Origin: DATIHQ01 sp035480535
GTDB lineage: Bacteria > Chlamydiota > Chlamydiia > Chlamydiales > SM23-39
Reading direction: 5' to 3'
NCBI GenBank assembly: GCA_035480535.1
Contig: DATIHQ010000103.1
Span: 1 to 8,042 of the forward strand
Length of the DNA: 8,042 bases
How positions within the stretch are numbered: position 1 is the stretch's first letter; each line of letters opens with the position of its first letter. Below the pieces are notes generated by a model, which worked only from the letters and a program-made list of their open reading frames with translations, searched no databases and was not told the origin of the DNA. This document shows, in pieces, positions 1-6,757 of the stretch. The translations under genes and the position numbers were made by a program.

Positions 1-141
1 GGATTGAAAGGTGTTTTGCGCTTCCAAGTAGAGGTTGGCGGCATCGAATCGAACAATTCTCAGTGGATGAAGCCATTCGGCGACAATTTCTGGCCCCAAT
101 TCTTGCTCGAGCCCGGACAAAAATTGTTTCCACTCCCTCAT
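1..141 (-). CDS. dnaA: Chromosomal replication initiator DnaA (chlamydial DnaA1 type), N-terminal fragment
   Basis: DnaA binds DnaA boxes at the origin and melts DNA to start replication; only 47 N-terminal residues (domain I, the helicase-loader and self-interaction domain) lie in the window, and the frame stays open to the edge. The translation opens MREWKQFLSGLEQELG and continues with EWLHPLRIV, FDAANLYLEA and NTFQS. The spaced Trp residues, the W-L-x-P-L block and the N-L-Y-L-E-A strand before F-Q are the DnaA domain I pattern, and from memory they match Chlamydia DnaA1 (CT250) closely. The ATG at 141-139 is chosen because an in-frame TGA lies three codons upstream (TGA GAG TCA TCG ATG); a GAGAG sequence about 7 nt before it can serve as a ribosome site. 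It follows yidC on the same strand, the CT250/CT251 order of Chlamydia, but 172 bp away with a large hairpin between. The ATPase domain is outside the window, so paralogue assignment rests on domain I and synteny. Confidence 0.85.
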   Translation of the reverse strand, partial: MREWKQFLSGLEQELGPEIVAEWLHPLRIVRFDAANLYLEAQNTFQS

Positions 142-189
142 CGATGACTCTCACCGGTGCTTGGTAACAGGTCTGTGTAGCCTTTTTTA

Positions 190-265
190 AACGCAAAGAC
201 GCAAAGGCGCAAAGAAGAGGATATAATTTTTCTTTTTTCTCTTTGCGTCTTTGCGTCTTTGCGTT
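190..265. repeat. Inverted array of ACGCAAAG units (imperfect long hairpin) between yidC and dnaA
   Basis: The left arm holds three tandem 8-nt units (ACGCAAAG 191-198, ACGCAAAG 199-206, GCGCAAAG 207-214). The right arm holds three exact inverted copies (CTTTGCGT at 241-248, 249-256, 257-264). The arms 190-215 and 240-265 pair over 26 bp with one mismatch, which is a G-U wobble in plus-strand RNA, and enclose a 24-nt AT-rich loop. It lies 48 bp beyond the yidC stop and 48 bp before the dnaA start. Neither side has a proper U-tract after the stem, so it is not a classical intrinsic terminator, although a stem this stable could slow or stop RNA polymerase on either strand. Similar CGCAAAG-rich repeats are, from memory, scattered through many environmental bacterial genomes, so it may be one copy of a dispersed palindromic element. 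No transposase or clear target duplication is seen. Confidence 0.85.
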
Positions 266-313
266 GAATAGATCTAAGTGCCCCTGTATGCCAAGACCGC
301 TCCGCTAATCCAT

Positions 314-2236
314 TCATGTGGGTTTGGGGCTTGGGTCGGCCTTCATTTTTTTCACCATCCACCACTGCTGGAGGAGGCCCAGGATGGTGGAGAACATAAA
401 GTAGATATTCAATCCGGAAGGGAAGTTGTAGAACATCACGGTAAATAGGACGGACATCATATTTCCCATCATCTTCTGCTGCTTCTGCGCATCGGTGAGC
501 TGGCTGGGATCTTTTGGCAATTTAGAGGTGAAACGCTGCTGGAGGTACATCGTAACGCCCATCAAAATGGGGAGGAGATGGAATTCATTTCCAAAGAACC
601 AAACGGGCTGGCCCCAACTAAAGAGAACATCGGGCGCAGCTAGATCATCGATCCATCCGGGGATAAAGACGGCTCCGCGGAGGGGAAAGCTCGATTTGAG
701 GAGGTAGAACATCCCAATGAGGAAAGGCATTTGCAAGAGAACCGGGAAGCAGCCAGTCATTGGATTCACTCCCGATTCGCGATAGAGGTTCATCACTTCC
801 GTCTGCGCTTTGCGGGGATCTTTTTTGTGTTTTTCCTGCACCGCCTTCACTTTGGGAGCCAGTTCCTGCATTTTGAGCGAGGAGCGGATCGACCAATTGT
901 TGAGAGGATACATCATCACTCGAAGCGCAATGGTGAGAAGAACGATCGAAAGGGCCCAAGAATGAGTAAAGGAATAGAAAAGCTGCATCAGGAGAAAGAG
1001 GAATTTCGCAAAAGGTTGGGAAATAAAGGAAAACCATCCCTGGATGCTTTGCGCTTCGATGTAGTCGGGATTGTAGTTTTTCGATGGGTCTTCATAGATT
1101 GCATCGAGTTGTTTCAGGAGCTTGTTATCGTAGGGGCCGGCAAAAATTCGGAAGGAGAGGTTCGTTCCGCTTTTTAGAGGGAGATAGGTGACATAGCCAG
1201 GGTAATTGGCGGCTGGGTAGAGATTGTAGTGGGGATCGATGAGGCTAAGGCGAGTGGGGACCTTTGTCCCATCGACTTGCATCGCCTGATAGCCTTGCCC
1301 AATTTCGTTGAGCGGATCCATGATGAGGCCCAAAAAGCCATTGGAATTGCTAATCCAATTTGGATTGAGCGTGGTCACCTGGATGGGACTTTTCTTGGGC
1401 AAATCGACTTCATCCACTTCCGATTGATTGTGACGAGTTGTTTGGATTTTCAAAACAGGACTATAAGATCCTCCTACCAGTTCCACATCGGGAATTCCAG
1501 AGGCGAGCCAAAGGCCTCTTCCATCTCCTTCAACGCGGATATCGAGATTGAAGCAATAGGGGCCATTTCTTTCGGCCGGGATCGAATAGGTTTTTACAAT
1601 CCGGCGCTGCCCTGTCGAGGCTTCAAATTGGATCAGATTCGATTCAAAACGGGTGACTTGATAAGATAGATGGGCCAGTTCTGGGTCATCTCCGACGACA
1701 TTGAGCGCGTAATATTCGGCGGGAACTAAATGTTTTACACTTCCATCGGCATTCAGGATCGATCGCCGGATCAAAGGATAATAGCCGCCGAGCGTCCCTT
1801 CGGAATGAACTTGATTATCACTGCTATTGTAGCCTCGAAGCGGGAAGCGGGCATTTTGCGGAGAATCGGCTAATATCGACCGGTCGATATCGATCTCTTT
1901 CACTAAACTTTTTGGATCTTTGGGAGTTTGGAGGGGAAGGTTGATTTCCGCTACACTTCCGCCCTGAGTGGAGAAAACGAGCTGTTGGTATTCGTTTTCC
2001 AAGACATAAAAAGTCTCATCGCGCGAGGCCGCTGTCATTTGAACAGTGTCCGTCTGGGCGAATAACTTAGCGCTTTGGATCGCCTCTAATTCTTCTTTTG
2101 CCTTTGTTAGCTTCTGCTCTTGAATTTTCAGCTCGTGCGCTTTTTTTTCCGTATCGCTCTGGCGGCCGAACCAGGTGTTTATGCCAAAGAAAGAAAGGCA
2201 GATGCAAACCATAAACAGAAGGGTGCGCTTATCCAT
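314..2236 (-). CDS. yidC: Membrane protein insertase YidC (60 kDa inner-membrane protein / Oxa1 family)
   Basis: YidC inserts and folds inner-membrane proteins, alone or with the Sec translocon. The 640-residue product has a first membrane segment at about 5-23, a Gln/Lys/Glu-rich, probably coiled-coil stretch at 27-55, a periplasmic beta-rich P1 domain to about 400, then the conserved Oxa1 core. The essential membrane Arg is R439 in LTIALRVMMYPL, followed by the charged cytosolic loop (QELAPKVKAVQEKHKKDPRK, 457-476). Next come the NPMTGCFPVLLQMPF motif (491-505), further membrane segments at about 550-565 and 590-628 including NFPSGLNIYF (604-613), and a short basic tail. Two-part architecture and length are those of Gram-negative YidC; from memory Chlamydia CT251 is longer, near 790 residues, so P1 is shorter here. 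The ATG at 2236 has AGGAG only 3 nt upstream. It follows a 98-residue gene by 39 bp, probably on one transcript from the promoter near 2600, and precedes dnaA as in Chlamydia. Confidence 0.96.
   Translation of the reverse strand: MDKRTLLFMVCICLSFFGINTWFGRQSDTEKKAHELKIQEQKLTKAKEELEAIQSAKLFAQTDTVQMTAASRDETFYVLENEYQQLVFSTQGGSVAEINLPLQTPKDPKSLVKEIDIDRSILADSPQNARFPLRGYNSSDNQVHSEGTLGGYYPLIRRSILNADGSVKHLVPAEYYALNVVGDDPELAHLSYQVTRFESNLIQFEASTGQRRIVKTYSIPAERNGPYCFNLDIRVEGDGRGLWLASGIPDVELVGGSYSPVLKIQTTRHNQSEVDEVDLPKKSPIQVTTLNPNWISNSNGFLGLIMDPLNEIGQGYQAMQVDGTKVPTRLSLIDPHYNLYPAANYPGYVTYLPLKSGTNLSFRIFAGPYDNKLLKQLDAIYEDPSKNYNPDYIEAQSIQGWFSFISQPFAKFLFLLMQLFYSFTHSWALSIVLLTIALRVMMYPLNNWSIRSSLKMQELAPKVKAVQEKHKKDPRKAQTEVMNLYRESGVNPMTGCFPVLLQMPFLIGMFYLLKSSFPLRGAVFIPGWIDDLAAPDVLFSWGQPVWFFGNEFHLLPILMGVTMYLQQRFTSKLPKDPSQLTDAQKQQKMMGNMMSVLFTVMFYNFPSGLNIYFMFSTILGLLQQWWMVKKMKADPSPKPT
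1873..1890. repeat. 18-bp perfect palindrome inside yidC
   Basis: ATATCGACCGGTCGATAT reads identically on both strands. It lies in the part of yidC encoding the Asp-Ile-Asp-Arg-Ser-Ile stretch of the periplasmic domain. About 0.03 perfect 18-bp palindromes would be expected by chance in a window this size under uniform composition, so it stands out. Its coding position and local Ile/Asp codons offer an ordinary explanation, and no function is assigned. Confidence 0.4.
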
Positions 2237-2275
2237 AGACTCCTAAAATCTCTAAGGAAGAATAGCAGAATCGAA

Positions 2276-2572
2276 TTAAATAGAAAATTGGAATTGAGGA
2301 CTTTTCCCTTTTTTCTCAGAAACGACCCGTTTTTCCAGGGCTGGCTCTATCTTTGTCTTTAACATCCGGTACGATTTCCAGGTGGAAAAGCCGGCGACGT
2401 GGACGTTGTAATCAGAGTATTCGATGCTGAAGGTGAGGGCGGCTCCAATTTGGTCCACCCGGTTGGCCTCGATCAGAAGAGGTTTTCCCTTTCCAGTGTC
2501 TACCTCATAAACATAAATTGGGGCCAAAGGCTTTGCTTTGGATTCAATCAATCCTGCGATCTGTTTTCCCAT
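2276..2572 (-). CDS. Hypothetical 98-residue protein upstream of yidC
   Basis: I do not recognise this protein. It is soluble-looking, with no signal peptide or membrane segment. The N-terminal half alternates charged and hydrophobic residues in a strand-like pattern (APIYVYEVDTG, KPLLIEANRVDQIG, AALTFSIEYSDYNVHVAGF), followed by a helix-like basic segment (TWKSYRMLKTKIEPALEKRV) and a polar tail; a small alpha/beta fold is plausible. It is probably a real gene: the ATG at 2572 is preceded by a strong ribosome site (GAGGAA, 4-5 nt spacing), a good promoter lies just upstream, and it is 39 bp ahead of yidC on the same strand, so the two are probably co-transcribed. From memory, the neighbour on this side of yidC in Chlamydia is lgt (CT252), which is absent here. 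A role linked to membrane biogenesis is only a guess from position. Confidence 0.75.
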   Translation of the reverse strand: MGKQIAGLIESKAKPLAPIYVYEVDTGKGKPLLIEANRVDQIGAALTFSIEYSDYNVHVAGFSTWKSYRMLKTKIEPALEKRVVSEKKGKSPQFQFSI

Positions 2573-2593
2573 AATTTCCTCATTTTCCCATCG

Positions 2594-2622
2594 ATTCTAA
2601 CTATGAGGATATATTGATTCAA
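2594..2622 (-). promoter_or_regulatory. Sigma70-like promoter for the hypothetical gene and yidC
   Basis: On the minus strand TTGAAT (2622-2617) is followed after exactly 17 nt by TAGAAT (2599-2594), matching 4/6 and 5/6 of the -35 and -10 consensus. Transcription would start near 2587, giving a leader of about 15 nt that contains the GAGGAA ribosome site of the 98-residue gene. The -35 box contains the TGA stop codon of the upstream glycosyltransferase, so the promoter is partly inside that gene. This is a pattern match only, not an observed start site. Confidence 0.6.
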
Positions 2623-3425
2623 TAGAGCAATCTTTTTTTAAGGTTTGGAATCAAGGAGGCGATGGACTTATCAGTCACTTGATTTAAACCGCTATACTTG
2701 GCTTCCCAATGAGAAATTGTTTCACCCCACCAGCTCTGCAGACGGGGAATTTTCTGCGAATGGAAAAAGTGCTCATCTCGCAAAATATAGTGATTGATCC
2801 GCAGCACGTCTAGTTCCACCGTGGGGGAGAGAAGCCCCTCGAAGGGAATGCCTGCCGTATTCACCTGAAAATGTCCCGGTTTATAGATTGCAAAATGGGG
2901 ACTTTCGCATCCCCGAATCCGTTCAGGCTGGACAATGCTTTTAATATGGTGATTTATGCCTTGAGTTTCGGGGAGTTTTTGGGTGAGGCTCTCAATGAGA
3001 AGCCGCTCTGCGGGTATTTTGGCTACAGAAGAGGTGCCGAAAACCTGCCAATTCACTCCGATTCCGGCAAAGGATTCATAGTTCTTTAAGAGCTCGGCCA
3101 CCGATTTTCCTGAGGGGGAAAATAGAAATTCATCAGTATCGAGAATGGCCAGCCATTTTGCTTTCCCTTTTGCCTTATAAAGAGCTCGCTCATAGGCGAG
3201 GCATTGCACTTCGTTCCAGTCGTAAATATTGGAATGGGTGAGGGGCCATGATTGGCACTCGACAATGCCCCGATCGATATAGGGTTGGAGCACAGTGAGA
3301 AACGAATCGGTGCTTAGATTATCGAAGAGGTAGAAATGGTCAAATCCCACTTCCAGATGAAATTCGATCCATTCGCGAAGATAAGGCGCCTCATTCCTGA
3401 ATATCGCAGCAATTGAATGGGTCAT
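2619..3425 (-). CDS. Glycosyltransferase, family 92 / family 2-like (GT-A fold)
   Basis: Probably transfers a sugar from a nucleotide-sugar donor to an unknown acceptor in the cytosol. The 268-residue protein has the hallmarks of the GT92 (DUF23) / Glyco_tranf_2_4 group. These are an N-terminal FRNEAPYLREWIEFHLEVG block (residues 9-27) followed by HFYLFDNLSTD (30-40), and the metal-binding DTDEF (D96, D98, E99) in WLAILDTDEFLF. They continue with GVNWQVFGTSS (123-133), a HHIKSIVQPE segment (159-168) followed by PHFAIYKPG, and INHYILRDEHFF (200-211), where the His residues probably help form the active site. There is no signal peptide or membrane segment. Its ATG overlaps the stop of the TPR-protein gene as ATGA, and the only upstream ribosome signal is a weak GAAGA, so translation is probably coupled. 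Family assignment is strong; donor, acceptor and product (LPS, glycoprotein or other) cannot be read from sequence. Confidence 0.85.
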   Translation of the reverse strand: MTHSIAAIFRNEAPYLREWIEFHLEVGFDHFYLFDNLSTDSFLTVLQPYIDRGIVECQSWPLTHSNIYDWNEVQCLAYERALYKAKGKAKWLAILDTDEFLFSPSGKSVAELLKNYESFAGIGVNWQVFGTSSVAKIPAERLLIESLTQKLPETQGINHHIKSIVQPERIRGCESPHFAIYKPGHFQVNTAGIPFEGLLSPTVELDVLRINHYILRDEHFFHSQKIPRLQSWWGETISHWEAKYSGLNQVTDKSIASLIPNLKKRLLY

Positions 3426-5494
3426 TCTTCGCGGGTTTGCTGGAGTTTAGCTTCCAGCGCGGTGAGGAATTGGGCGAAGCTCTCGGTGGCGCGGAGATTG
3501 TCGAGCCATTCGTCGTCGACAAGATCGTCGATGGGGGGAAGGGCGCGGGCAGCGAGCGCTTTGCGAATGAGATCCATCGCCTCTTGCGTGCGGCCGAGGA
3601 TCGAATAGAGGCAAGCGAGGTTGTAATAAGCCCCTTCATTTCCAAGGTGGCCAGCGCGGCTGATTTTTTGCTCCGCATCCATGTAGAGCTGATCCATAAA
3701 TTCGGTGTCGAGCGTGTGGTGGGCCAGATGGATGAGACATAGGCCCCAATCGAGCCAGATGGCATCGTTTTCTTCATCCTGGCGCACGGCAAGCCTAAAG
3801 AAATGGATGGCCCGTTTATGGAATTCCGCATCGCCCGCGATATGGCCCAGGTGAGTGTAACATTGCGCGATCCGGTGATGAATGCAGGGAAAATCGGGGT
3901 CGATGAGGAGAATATGAGAGAAAATTTCCACAGCGCGAACCAGAGGCGCCTGTTCCCCATTCATATCTCCTAAAGATTCGAGCGCCGAAGCATATTCAAA
4001 GAGCCATTCGGGATGGCGCAAGATCGCTTCTTTATGATTTTGCAGAAGCGACTCGATCAAAGAGAGCGATTGTTCCAGCGACGAGCTCTCATCGATCATG
4101 TCGCTATACATGAGGAGCGCCGAGGCGGTGTCATACGTGAGAGAGGGACAAGAGGGTTTGAGATCCATCGCTTTGGCTAAGAAGCGATTGGAGCGCTCAA
4201 TTAAATCGGTCTCATCTGTGAGATCGGCGTAAAGTTTATGGGTGACCCCCAGGGCATGCCAGAGTTCGGCATCCGTTCGATCGATGGAGAGGCCATATTG
4301 GAGTTTCTCGATGGCCATTTCAAAATATTCAGGATCTTCATAGTAGCGGCCAAAAGAGATGAGGCAAATTCCATAGGCATGCCAAAGATCGGGATCGTCG
4401 GGAAAAAGATCGGTGGCCTTGAGGATTTTATGCTCCGCTTCAATGAGAAGATCGAGGCGCGAAGTGATGGCGCCGAGATGGGAAAGCGATTCGACCCATT
4501 GGCTGATGATGAGCGGATTTTTCGCCTCGATGGTGGCGCCGCGGGCACATTTTTCAATGCTTAAACGAAGCGATTTAGTGTCGTTGTTGAGGCGCCCCGT
4601 TTCGCCGAGGAGCTGACCCCAGCCGAGCCAAACTTCGGGATCGCGGGGAGACATTTTCGCCGCACACGCAAAAGCATCGGAGGCTTTTGCCACATAGCGC
4701 TCATCCATTGTGTTGATATAGAGCTGAGAATAACCCTCAGCCAGTGACATCCAGCCATCGAAATAGTGGGGAGAGGCGGCAATGGCCCGCTGCAGGTAAT
4801 CAATCGATTGGAGATAGAGGCGCGGGTCATTGACGAGGAGTCCCATTTCGAGATAGGCTTTGCCGCAATCGTTCCAAAATTCGGGCGATGGCTTTTCTTG
4901 ATAATTTTTAGAGGTTTGAAAGGCGTCGATCGCAAGGCGCACATCGAGCGCCTCTCCCGAGTGTTGGGCGATTTCTGACCAAACAATTCCATAATCCCAG
5001 TAGAGCTCGGCAAGAACTTCTTTCGATTGCCCCTCCGAGAGCGCCAACGCCTTCTGATATTTTTCTTTAGCTTCCAGGTGGAAGTGGTGCTCTTCATGGA
5101 ATCTACCGAGTTGCAACAGCACGTTGCCCCAAGCGACCCATGCATCGAAAAACTGCGAATTGACCTGCGTCGCGATTTTAAAATTTTTCCCTGCTAGGAG
5201 AAGCGCCTTTTCTTTTCCCTCTTCGGAGCCATATTCAAAGAAAGAGAGCCCCTGTCGATACCAGACTTGGGGGTTTTCGGTGTCCAGGTTCGAAGCGGCT
5301 TCAAATAAAGAGAGGGCATTGAGATTTCCCTGTAAAAGGGACATTTCCCCCTGATAAAGGTAGTGGAGCGCTAATTCTTTTTTTTGTTCATGGGACAAAT
5401 TGGAGCTTGCATCGGCTGAAAGGATAGGGGAGGGGACTTTTCGGGGGAAAAATCGGGCGAAGATCCGGCGAAGGGGGTGCGCTTGCAAGGTCAT
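3422..5494 (-). CDS. Tetratricopeptide-like repeat protein with a 41-residue period
   Basis: A 690-residue helical-repeat protein, probably a protein-binding scaffold. After a basic N-terminus (MTLQAHPLRRIFARFFPRK; no signal peptide or membrane helix) it consists almost wholly of TPR-like units. In these, an aromatic residue, usually Trp, sits before a G-x-x-L/Y-type helix A: W78, W119, W166, W207, W248, W289, W333, W371, W412, Y454, W497 and W580. Most spacings are 41 residues (range 38-47) rather than the canonical 34, because a short polar turn with an Asp-x-x-hydrophobic motif (NDPRLYL, EDPEYF, DETDLI) is inserted between helices. A more standard unit, YYNLACLYSILGRTQEAMDLIRKAL, ends the array at about 623-647. 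The ATG at 5494 is the first after an in-frame stop and has no clear ribosome site. A promoter lies 38 bp upstream. The gene overlaps the glycosyltransferase gene by 4 nt, suggesting coupled synthesis. Binding partners are unknown; regulatory or secretion-chaperone roles are possible but unsupported. Confidence 0.85.
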   Translation of the reverse strand: MTLQAHPLRRIFARFFPRKVPSPILSADASSNLSHEQKKELALHYLYQGEMSLLQGNLNALSLFEAASNLDTENPQVWYRQGLSFFEYGSEEGKEKALLLAGKNFKIATQVNSQFFDAWVAWGNVLLQLGRFHEEHHFHLEAKEKYQKALALSEGQSKEVLAELYWDYGIVWSEIAQHSGEALDVRLAIDAFQTSKNYQEKPSPEFWNDCGKAYLEMGLLVNDPRLYLQSIDYLQRAIAASPHYFDGWMSLAEGYSQLYINTMDERYVAKASDAFACAAKMSPRDPEVWLGWGQLLGETGRLNNDTKSLRLSIEKCARGATIEAKNPLIISQWVESLSHLGAITSRLDLLIEAEHKILKATDLFPDDPDLWHAYGICLISFGRYYEDPEYFEMAIEKLQYGLSIDRTDAELWHALGVTHKLYADLTDETDLIERSNRFLAKAMDLKPSCPSLTYDTASALLMYSDMIDESSSLEQSLSLIESLLQNHKEAILRHPEWLFEYASALESLGDMNGEQAPLVRAVEIFSHILLIDPDFPCIHHRIAQCYTHLGHIAGDAEFHKRAIHFFRLAVRQDEENDAIWLDWGLCLIHLAHHTLDTEFMDQLYMDAEQKISRAGHLGNEGAYYNLACLYSILGRTQEAMDLIRKALAARALPPIDDLVDDEWLDNLRATESFAQFLTALEAKLQQTREE

Positions 5495-5531
5495 CGTATT
5501 AGTCCGTTATTAAATCAGGCGAAAGGAGCGG

Positions 5532-5560
5532 ATTATAGATAAGCGCTTTTTTTTTGCCCA
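5532..5560 (-). promoter_or_regulatory. Sigma70-like promoter for the TPR protein-glycosyltransferase pair
   Basis: On the minus strand TGGGCA (5560-5555; 4/6 to TTGACA) is followed after 17 nt by a perfect TATAAT (5537-5532). The spacer begins with a run of eight A. The predicted start near 5525 gives a leader of about 30 nt before the ATG at 5494. It lies in the 90-bp gap after menE, which shows no convincing terminator, so read-through from menE could add to transcription. This is a pattern match only. Confidence 0.6.
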
Positions 5561-5584
5561 GATGTGTTCTGATCTAATTGATTG

Positions 5585-6757
5585 TTAGAAATTTGGGCAA
5601 AAAGAAATCATTTTAAATATTTCCTTACGGTTTATTTTAAAGCCAATTTTTGGAATTTCATCGAGAATCAAAAGGGAAATAGGGATCTTATATTTCGGCA
5701 GGCGGTCTTGTAGTGCGTCTCTCATTCGCTTTAAATCGAAGGAAGGATCGTTCACTTTCACCACGGCAATAGGCCGCGCACCAAACTCTGCATCGGCGAT
5801 GGGAACGACGACGGCTTCTTCCACTTCGCGCAGTGAGAGAAGCTCTTTTTCAATCTCTTCGGGCTGGATATTTTCTCCTCCCGAGATGAACTGCCAATCT
5901 TTTCGCCCCACGATCGCGAGACCCTCTTTGGAACAATAGCGGCCCAGATCTCCCGTTGCAAACCAGCCTTGTTCGTCGAGGGGGAGGCGGAGTTTGCCCG
6001 CTTCCCAGTAGCCCTGGAAAAGACATTGGCCCCGCACCCAGATTTCTCCATCTTGCGCAACTTTGATTTCGCGGCCCTTTAGCGGGTGGCCTAAATAAGG
6101 AGTCGTTGGATTTTGTTTCACGACGACGAGAGATCCCATTTCAGTGAGGCCATAGGTGGCAAAAATCGGCAATCGATCGGGAAAGGAAGTAATGGGGGCG
6201 CCCCCCAACAGGAGACAGCGGAGTTTTTTATAAACGGGAGTTGCGCGATAGAGTTGCGTCGGCACATAGGAAAGATGAGTGATATCGGGGCTATCTTCGA
6301 GAACAATCGTCGCCCGCGCCAAGATGCAGCGAAGAAGAATGCCAATTCCGCCGACGTGATAAAGGGGCAATGTCAGTTTCCATTGATCGTTTGGGCGCAG
6401 ATCGACGGATGCGGCGGCGGATGCGAGGAGATTTGCTTTTGAAAGGGCGGCGATTTTGGGCGTGCCGGTGGATCCGGAAGTGAAGAGATAGATATGGGGC
6501 GGGGCATTTTTAAGTTGCTGAATGGCGGCCTCGATTTGGGAGCGGGGGAAGCGGAGATTGGGAAGAAAAATCGGTTTGCCGCTGCGCCATGATGCAAAAA
6601 ATTGGGCGATGGTTTTTGGCGATGGCGCTTCGCAAATGGGTCCTGCGGCAATAGAATCGGCCAGCGCATCGAGCTCAGCATAGGTATGCGAAAGCAAAGC
6701 CAATTGATTGGGCGCATCGCGCGCGGCTTCTTTTAAGGGACAGAGGCAATCAGACAT
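5585..6757 (-). CDS. menE: O-succinylbenzoate--CoA ligase MenE (compact ANL-superfamily adenylating enzyme)
   Basis: MenE activates O-succinylbenzoate with ATP and CoA to OSB-CoA, the substrate of MenB, in cytosolic menaquinone synthesis. The 390-residue protein carries the ANL core motifs in order: a short A1-like TYAELDALAD (25-34), the ATP-binding LFTSGSTGTPK (91-101), YGLTEMGS (202-209), GWFATGDLG (264-272), and the hinge region VGRKDWQFISGGENIQPEEI (283-302). The C-terminal IGFKINRKEI (371-380) contains the probable catalytic Lys K374. It is shorter than the roughly 450-490 residues usual for MenE because the region between A1 and the ATP loop is condensed; all catalytic blocks remain, so it looks functional. 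Specificity is assigned mainly from context: the start lies 25 nt inside menC, which makes the substrate. The ATG at 6757 has no evident ribosome site, consistent with translational coupling. Another acyl-CoA ligase activity is possible but less likely. Confidence 0.9.
   Translation of the reverse strand: MSDCLCPLKEAARDAPNQLALLSHTYAELDALADSIAAGPICEAPSPKTIAQFFASWRSGKPIFLPNLRFPRSQIEAAIQQLKNAPPHIYLFTSGSTGTPKIAALSKANLLASAAASVDLRPNDQWKLTLPLYHVGGIGILLRCILARATIVLEDSPDITHLSYVPTQLYRATPVYKKLRCLLLGGAPITSFPDRLPIFATYGLTEMGSLVVVKQNPTTPYLGHPLKGREIKVAQDGEIWVRGQCLFQGYWEAGKLRLPLDEQGWFATGDLGRYCSKEGLAIVGRKDWQFISGGENIQPEEIEKELLSLREVEEAVVVPIADAEFGARPIAVVKVNDPSFDLKRMRDALQDRLPKYKIPISLLILDEIPKIGFKINRKEIFKMISFCPNF

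Noticed and set aside
190..265. Hairpin as an intrinsic terminator for yidC, or as a CRISPR array
   Set aside because: No U-tract follows the stem on either strand, and the 8-nt units are directly adjacent with no spacers, so neither label fits.
138..365. A 75-residue minus-strand frame across the yidC end and the hairpin region
   Set aside because: It overlaps the yidC 3' end out of frame, and its middle is just a translation of the ACGCAAAG repeat; no ribosome site or homology is apparent.
731..1669. Long plus-strand open frames antisense to yidC
   Set aside because: They mirror a clearly coding yidC frame, have low-complexity basic translations and no start signals.
3391..5145. Additional open frames on both strands inside the TPR-protein gene (for example minus 3391-3960 and 4561-5145)
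   Set aside because: They are Arg/Ser/Pro-rich shadows of the repeat protein in other frames; the 690-residue frame explains the region.
5541..5555. AAGCGCTT followed by a T run as a terminator
   Set aside because: The T run is on the plus strand, where no gene ends nearby; on the minus strand it is an A run within a promoter spacer. The 8-bp palindrome has no loop.
5585..6757. menE as a truncated pseudogene because it is short
   Set aside because: All ANL motifs from the ATP loop to the C-terminal Lys are present in one frame, and the shortening is confined to the variable N-terminal region.
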